Source of the DNA: Talinum fruticosum
Lineage: Eukaryota; Streptophyta; Magnoliopsida; Caryophyllales; Talinaceae
Direction of reading: 5' to 3'
DNA length: 64,000 nucleotides
Assembly (NCBI GenBank): GCA_021018815.1
Contig: JAITYX010000120.1
Span: 992,001-1,056,000 of the forward strand
Made by a program: the position numbers and the translations under genes
Shown here: positions 59,601 to 64,000 of the stretch, piece by piece
Layout of the letters: each line of letters opens with the position of its first letter
Numbering within the stretch: position 1 is the first letter of the stretch
Notes under the pieces: generated by a model
Database searches by the model: none
Told to the model about the DNA's origin: nothing
The model's input: the letters and a program-made list of their open reading frames with translations, nothing else

Positions 59601-62001
59601 TCTAATATCAATTGCAGATGAACATGAGATGAGATGGACTGAAAAGCTCTTTGCTTTGGTCCAATCATTGGTTAATTAAATAATCAAAACTAAGCAATAG
59701 ATGTTTCACAATTAATGTCCCTTTTCTGGTTTAATCACCTCGTTCAACCAAGTATTAAGAATTCTTATCTGCCTTCCCTGAAATAACCATACTAAGGCCA
59801 TAAGAAACTATTGTAAGAGCTGAAAGAAGTTGTAAGTTTAGTTGTAAGGAGCTATACACAACTATAAGGAGTTGTAGGAACCGAGACTGTAAGCTAAAAC
59901 TAAAAATAACAAGGCCTAAATATAAGATCATACAACTGACACAGAATTTCAACCTTAAATAGGTCCCCTTAAGGAAAGTTTACAGGTACTAACATTGCAA
60001 CTTAAGACTTCTCAAACTGAGAAACAGTATGTCCAACTTCTTGGACATGGTAATTATGAGAATCAAGGGAAAAAAATCATTTTAACTCCTAGTTAGGGGG
60101 TTTAGAGAGCGAGGGAAAGAGTAGAATAGAACTTCTGTTTTTGGAATCCTCTCCAACAGACATGCTCAAAGCAAAAGCCACACAAATTTGCCAATAATAT
60201 GACCTGAAAAACTAACAAGGGATCTCGATTCCTGAAGCTACTTTGTTGACACCACAACTTAAGGAAACATGGAACATACTATTGGTAATGATAGTAATGA
60301 CTAGAATCGAACACAAGCCAAATCTCAAATTTCAGACCTCTTTTGTTCTACCAACAAACATTGGCTCTCCAGATCCTTCTTTGCCTCTTCACTACTGTCG
60401 CTGTCAGTTTAAGAAAATAAGAAACCATTATAAGCTATATGAGTAGGAAGATAAAAATGGAAATTCCAAGACAAAAGAAATATAAAGAGGATAAAATTGG
60501 AGATTCCCAGTTAAAAGAGACATGATCTGCCCTTAATTTCCTTTTCATAGCACATACCTTGCTTCTGTAGAAGGTGGCGGCCCAGATGGCATGTAAGTAG
60601 ATTCAAGCTCAGAGGCAAGCTGTTGAACTTTCTGGAATTCTTGTAAAGTTGCTTGAAAATCTCTAGCAAGCTTTGCATCTTCAATTTTTTTGCTTTGCTG
60701 GAGAATACGGCAGAATAAAGATTCTAAAACAGCTTGTTTATGGCAATGATCTTTAACAGCATAGGATGTTCACAAAACATAACAACAACCAGAAGAAGAA
60801 ATCCCGGGAGGGGGAACCAAAAACAAAAAGCATGAAAATGTAGAATAGGAACTGCACAGCAACAGCTGCAATGTTGCAGCACTGCAAACAGAGCACCATA
60901 ACTATTGCACGGGAGAAAAATAAGGAATGGGGGCAAAAGGTGTTGAGACTGATGGAGCAAAGTGACAAACTTGAGCACCGATGAAGAATTTAGAGATAAT
61001 TGATCACCTCAATGTATTTGATCTCATCATTCAAATATCGGAACCAGGACTGCCAACAAGAACATTATGTGAACAATGAATGAATTAACAGCGACAATAG
61101 CTCTATTAGCAAAGAATCACCAAGACTAGCAGCTTTAGACAAGATGAAATTAAAAGGTAGTGATGGAAGAATTGCAAACATTAGTCCATCAGTGCACGGT
61201 CTGGCTATCCAGTGTAACCACTCCAAAAGACAGTCCACTAAAAGGATAGCATTGGCATTGATTGGGGGACGGTTTTAGGAACACTAGCTATTATACAATC
61301 TAATTATCATGGAAAAAAACTGCCATCGCAAACTTTCACCGAGAAGTGACAAGAGGAATTCAAAACGGTGAGGGTTTACATCCTTTCTACAACAAACTGA
61401 ACCAAGGGACTCCGATTTCAACCAAACCATTCAATCCAAATCTGACAAATCAATCAATGCAACAACTTCTGAAAACTTAAAGAAGTGAACCCAAATTGAA
61501 GCATATACAATTATAGATAGACAACCAACTGGATTCACAACTCCAGAAATTAACCAACTAAAACAATTCAGAAAGGAGCGAGAATATACAGAGACATTAG
61601 CAGCATGGTCAGATTCACTGAGGGCTTTAAGCTTCGCAGAAGTATCCTTCACAAGCTGAAGTATACGCTGCCTTGTATTATGCCTGATAACATCATCATT
61701 ACGAACCATAAAAATTCCAATTGAAAAATAAAACATACCCACATGATCATCACGAATTAATAACCCCATAACCTAAATTTCAAAATAAAGAAAAAAAGAG
61801 GGGGAAAGGAGAAACGAACAGCTTCTGGCGATGGTCAGGGGTATCTTTGGAGGTGCCGATGGCGTCCACAAGGCGGCGAAAAGCGCCGACGGCGGTGTTG
61901 ATCTGGAAGATACCGGCGGCGACGGCCTGAGAGGGGGTTTGAGACACAGGCCGAGATGCGGAAGCCGGCCTTCCGCCATTGCGAATATCTTGAAAGCTCA
62001 T
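53649..62001 (-). CDS. SYP22: Syntaxin, Qa-SNARE of the SYP21/22 (PEP12/VAM3) group
   Basis: Qa-SNAREs of this group drive fusion at the prevacuolar compartment and vacuole. Seven exons on the minus strand, all with GT-AG introns: 62001-61820, 61683-61590, 60697-60558, 60400-60338, 59274-59117, 59011-58911, 53714-53649. Phases join without a stop to give 267 aa; Arabidopsis SYP22 is of similar length. The N-terminus [11 protein letters not shown] and [21 protein letters not shown] are typical of the group. The Habc region spans about residues 30-135. The SNARE motif spans about 165-228, with [20 protein letters not shown] and the zero-layer Gln at about 208 (EQS; the usual next residue is Gly). 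A 21-residue hydrophobic tail anchor, [21 protein letters not shown] minus its last residue by family standard, ends at the stop. Start choice is supported by homology and an upstream CT-rich leader. The gene looks intact. Confidence 0.93.
54185..54620. repeat. AGCC/GAGC-rich repeat pair
   Basis: gagctgagttgagcccaagcttagc at the left and aagccgagccttagccctagccg at the right flank an AT-rich centre, like the arms of a small non-autonomous element. Ends and target duplication are not clear. Confidence 0.35.
55668..55750 (+). repeat. About 38-bp direct repeat, two copies
   Basis: ccaccgtcatgcattc followed by gttcgcgattcaagat occurs twice in a row (from 55669 and from 55709). It lies inside the probable LTR. 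Confidence 0.9.
55920..55985 (+). repeat. About 25-bp direct repeat
   Basis: tttatttattgctttcctata-tgct occurs twice, followed by a shorter third variant. It lies inside the probable LTR. Confidence 0.85.
56754..57108. mobile_element. MITE with long terminal inverted repeats
   Basis: The left end tttactaccttgaggttt and right end aaaatctcaaggtagtaaa are inverted copies. Pairing continues inward for about 65 bases through ttgataatttagt-ctctttct. It is 355 bp, AT-rich and non-coding. The superfamily is uncertain. Confidence 0.75.
57109..58910. other. Intronic stretch without recognised features
   Basis: No known repeat or exon seen. One plus-strand open frame of 113 codons at 58073-58414 has no motif that I recognise. 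Confidence 0.5.
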
Positions 62002-62160
62002 CTCAATTCAACTATCTCTCTCTCCCTCAAAGCCTCAATCGCTGGCACGCCAACTGGGGAAGTGAGAGAGAGAGAGAGAGGTCAGATGAGTGGAGAGAAT
62101 GATTGAGAGAGAGAAAGAGAGAGATGAGAGGAGGAGAGTGAATTTTTTTTTTTTTTTTTT
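62002..62160 (-). promoter_or_regulatory. Probable 5' leader of the syntaxin gene
   Basis: On the minus strand this is CT-rich (GA-rich runs on the plus strand at 62060-62140) with a long A run at 62143-62161 that reads as T on plus. Pyrimidine-rich leaders are common in plant genes. No TATA box was identified. Confidence 0.45.
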
Positions 62161-62294
62161 AACAAAGCAGATGAAAACACAAACAACAAAGGGAGATTTA
62201 CAGTTAGGTGTTATTTTAATTTATAGTTTTATTTTTTGCAAATATCTTTACAGTTATGTAATTAAAAAGATAATTAATTATACTTTCTATCTTT

Positions 62295-62931
62295 GGGTGT
62301 CTTTGGTTGACAGCAACCAAATATTTTTCTAGAAAATTATTTTTTATGGGAAAATGAATTTTCAAGGAAAATTATTTTTCACCCAGATTTTTCTTTATTT
62401 GGTAGAAGAAAAATAATTTTCTAAAATAGCTACTTAAATGCAAAACCAATCATAAAAACCACATAAATATGAAAAGAAAACATAAATATTTAATTCAACT
62501 TCAAACCCATATATATATATATATATATGTTGAGCACCTAAATTTGATAAGTTTGTACATCTTCCTATGATCAAACTTTTTCATGTATAAAATAATAGAA
62601 ATTAAAAAAAGAAACAAATACTCGTAAAAAAACTTTTTATATATGAACTGTACAACAAAAAAGGGAAAAAGATCTTGGAAAAAAGAAACTGAAGGTGGCA
62701 AAGTAATAGAAGTTTAAAACTTGAACTCCCATTGATAGGACTTTATTTTCCCTTGATTGAGGCGAAGGAAAATTAACTTCCTTCCCCATCAAAAGAAAAT
62801 TTATTTTCCCTTGATTGAGGGAAATTATTTTCCCTATAAAATATTTATCCACTACTTATGCTACCAAACGCCGGAAATAGAATGATAATTTTCCAATAAA
62901 ATATTTTCCATCGAAACAAACACAACCTTAA
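62295..62931. mobile_element. MITE-like element upstream of the syntaxin gene
   Basis: The ends gggtgtctttggttgac and tcgaaacaaacacaacc are imperfect inverted partners (about 13 of 19). The interior has repeated ggaaaattatttt/ttattttccc blocks and a direct repeat ttattttcccttgattgagg (62744 and 62800). The TTTGG/CCAAA ends resemble plant hAT-type MITEs. It does not encode a protein. Confidence 0.45.
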
Positions 62932-63458
62932 TTCTTCTTACCCTTTGCCAGCTCCCCTCTCTCTCTCTTTTTGTCGCCCTTTCTCATTTTCTCTCCTCCC
63001 CTTCCTCTCGTCTATCTTCACCTCTCCTTGTCATTCTCTCTCTCTTTCTTCCTCCCTTTGTGTGTCTATCTGTCTCTTGACCTTCTCTCTCTTATACATA
63101 TTTTTATTCTTTAAAATAAAAATAAAAATTATTTCATATTTTAAAATAAAATTTTATTTCAAATTTTAAAATAAAAAAATATTTCATACTTTTAAAAAAA
63201 AAATTATTATTAAAATTTTTTTAGTACCATTATGTGTTTTTCTTATTATAATAAATTAACTTATTTTTCACATAAAAAAATAATACATTTATTTTCTTGA
63301 TCTAATTTTAAATAAAATTTAAATTTTAAGTTCATTATTATGAAATTTAAAATTTTCAGTTTTAACTTTTTTTCAATTAAAATTATTTGAATTGAAAAAA
63401 TATGAAAATGTTGTTTAAATTCTATACATTAATTACTCAACTTGAAATATTAAACTAA
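62932..63458. other. CT-rich then AT-rich intergenic stretch
   Basis: A pyrimidine-rich stretch (62945-63095) is followed by A/T-rich runs. I see no gene or repeat family. Confidence 0.5.
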
Positions 63459-64000
63459 TCTATGTTATATATAAAGGGAAGAGGGACTTTGTGCTCGTAT
63501 AAATTTTGCTTTACCATTTTTACCCTTTTATTAGCTTCAGCTTTAGGGTTATAATTGTCCTTCTCCTACCCCTCTCCCGTCGGTTCTCCGTCGGTTTCCT
63601 CCTCTCTCTTAACTTCCTTCACGTCGGTGTTGAAACTCTTTCTCAACTCCTCATATTCACTTCATTTCACTCCATTTCTCCCACCTTCATTAACCAGATT
63701 CAATGTTTTTCAAACTACCGTGAAAAACTCGTTGTGAAGCTTCGATTTGGGCATCAATCTTCCGCAAATAATCAAGCCACCCGGTACATTTGTTTTGATT
63801 TTATTAACCAATTTCTTTTTCTTATCTTTGTTTCAATTTCGTTTTTTTTTTTTTTGGGCTTACCACCCGATTCATACATCAAGCGTAATTTTACATATGA
63901 ACTTCACAAATCACCTCATATCCATCCAAACTCACAATTTAGAAAAATTATATCTACAATTCCAATAGAAGGACAGGAAGACGGGGAGGGAGAATGAAAA
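63459..64000 (+). mobile_element. Possible Helitron 5' end
   Basis: tctatgttatatataaaggg preceded by A matches the usual plant Helitron start (insertion between A and T, TC terminus, AT-rich TCTAT...TATATAAA). The open frame at 63506-63997 has no recognised motif. The 3' end with CTRR and hairpin would be outside the window. Confidence 0.3.

Overview
This window is nuclear DNA from a flowering plant. The evidence is a multi-exon gene with GT-AG introns encoding a plant-type vacuolar/prevacuolar Qa-SNARE, Ty1-copia elements primed by initiator-Met tRNA, plant-type LINEs with RNase H, and MITEs. I cannot name the species. About 80% of the window is retroelement sequence, mostly nested, and the element genes I examined are broken by stops or frameshifts.

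Left block (1-25.5 kb): three same-strand copies of one Ty1-copia Sirevirus-like family lie inside one another. Copy A0 has only its 3' ORF and 3' LTR in the window. It is followed directly by the interior of copy A, which is followed by the interior of copy D, so the chain is best read as D containing A containing A0. D also carries two coding-free 3.0-3.7 kb insertions (solo LTRs of a family called LTR-G here) with 5-bp target duplications. D ends against a third LTR-G fragment and a Stowaway-like MITE.

Middle block (26.7-53.4 kb): a four-level nest. A 5'-truncated LINE (LINE-M) is split by an LTR-G copy in reverse orientation. That LTR-G copy is split by a second LINE (LINE-L). LINE-L holds a nearly complete copia element (copy C, with a chimeric 3' end) in ORF1 and a tandem TR-GAG array in ORF2. 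The array has four LTRs and three gag-only interiors, with no polymerase.

Right block (53.4-64 kb): a SYP21/22 (PEP12/VAM3)-type syntaxin gene on the minus strand, seven exons and 267 aa, apparently intact. Its last intron is 5.2 kb and holds a probable LTR, a MITE with about 65-bp inverted ends, and smaller repeats. The last exon encodes only the membrane anchor, about 260 bp from the LINE-M 3' end. Upstream of the gene lie a CT-rich leader, a MITE-like element and a possible Helitron 5' end.

The most notable signals are the TR-GAG array, the reconstructable nest, a conserved TATA-like box ahead of the copia 3' ORF in all four copies, and a recurrent CAG/CTG-context sequence variation that causes many frameshifts in the repeats but is not evident in the syntaxin exons. 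I found no CRISPR, tRNA or rRNA genes, and none of the ordinary element types is new in itself.
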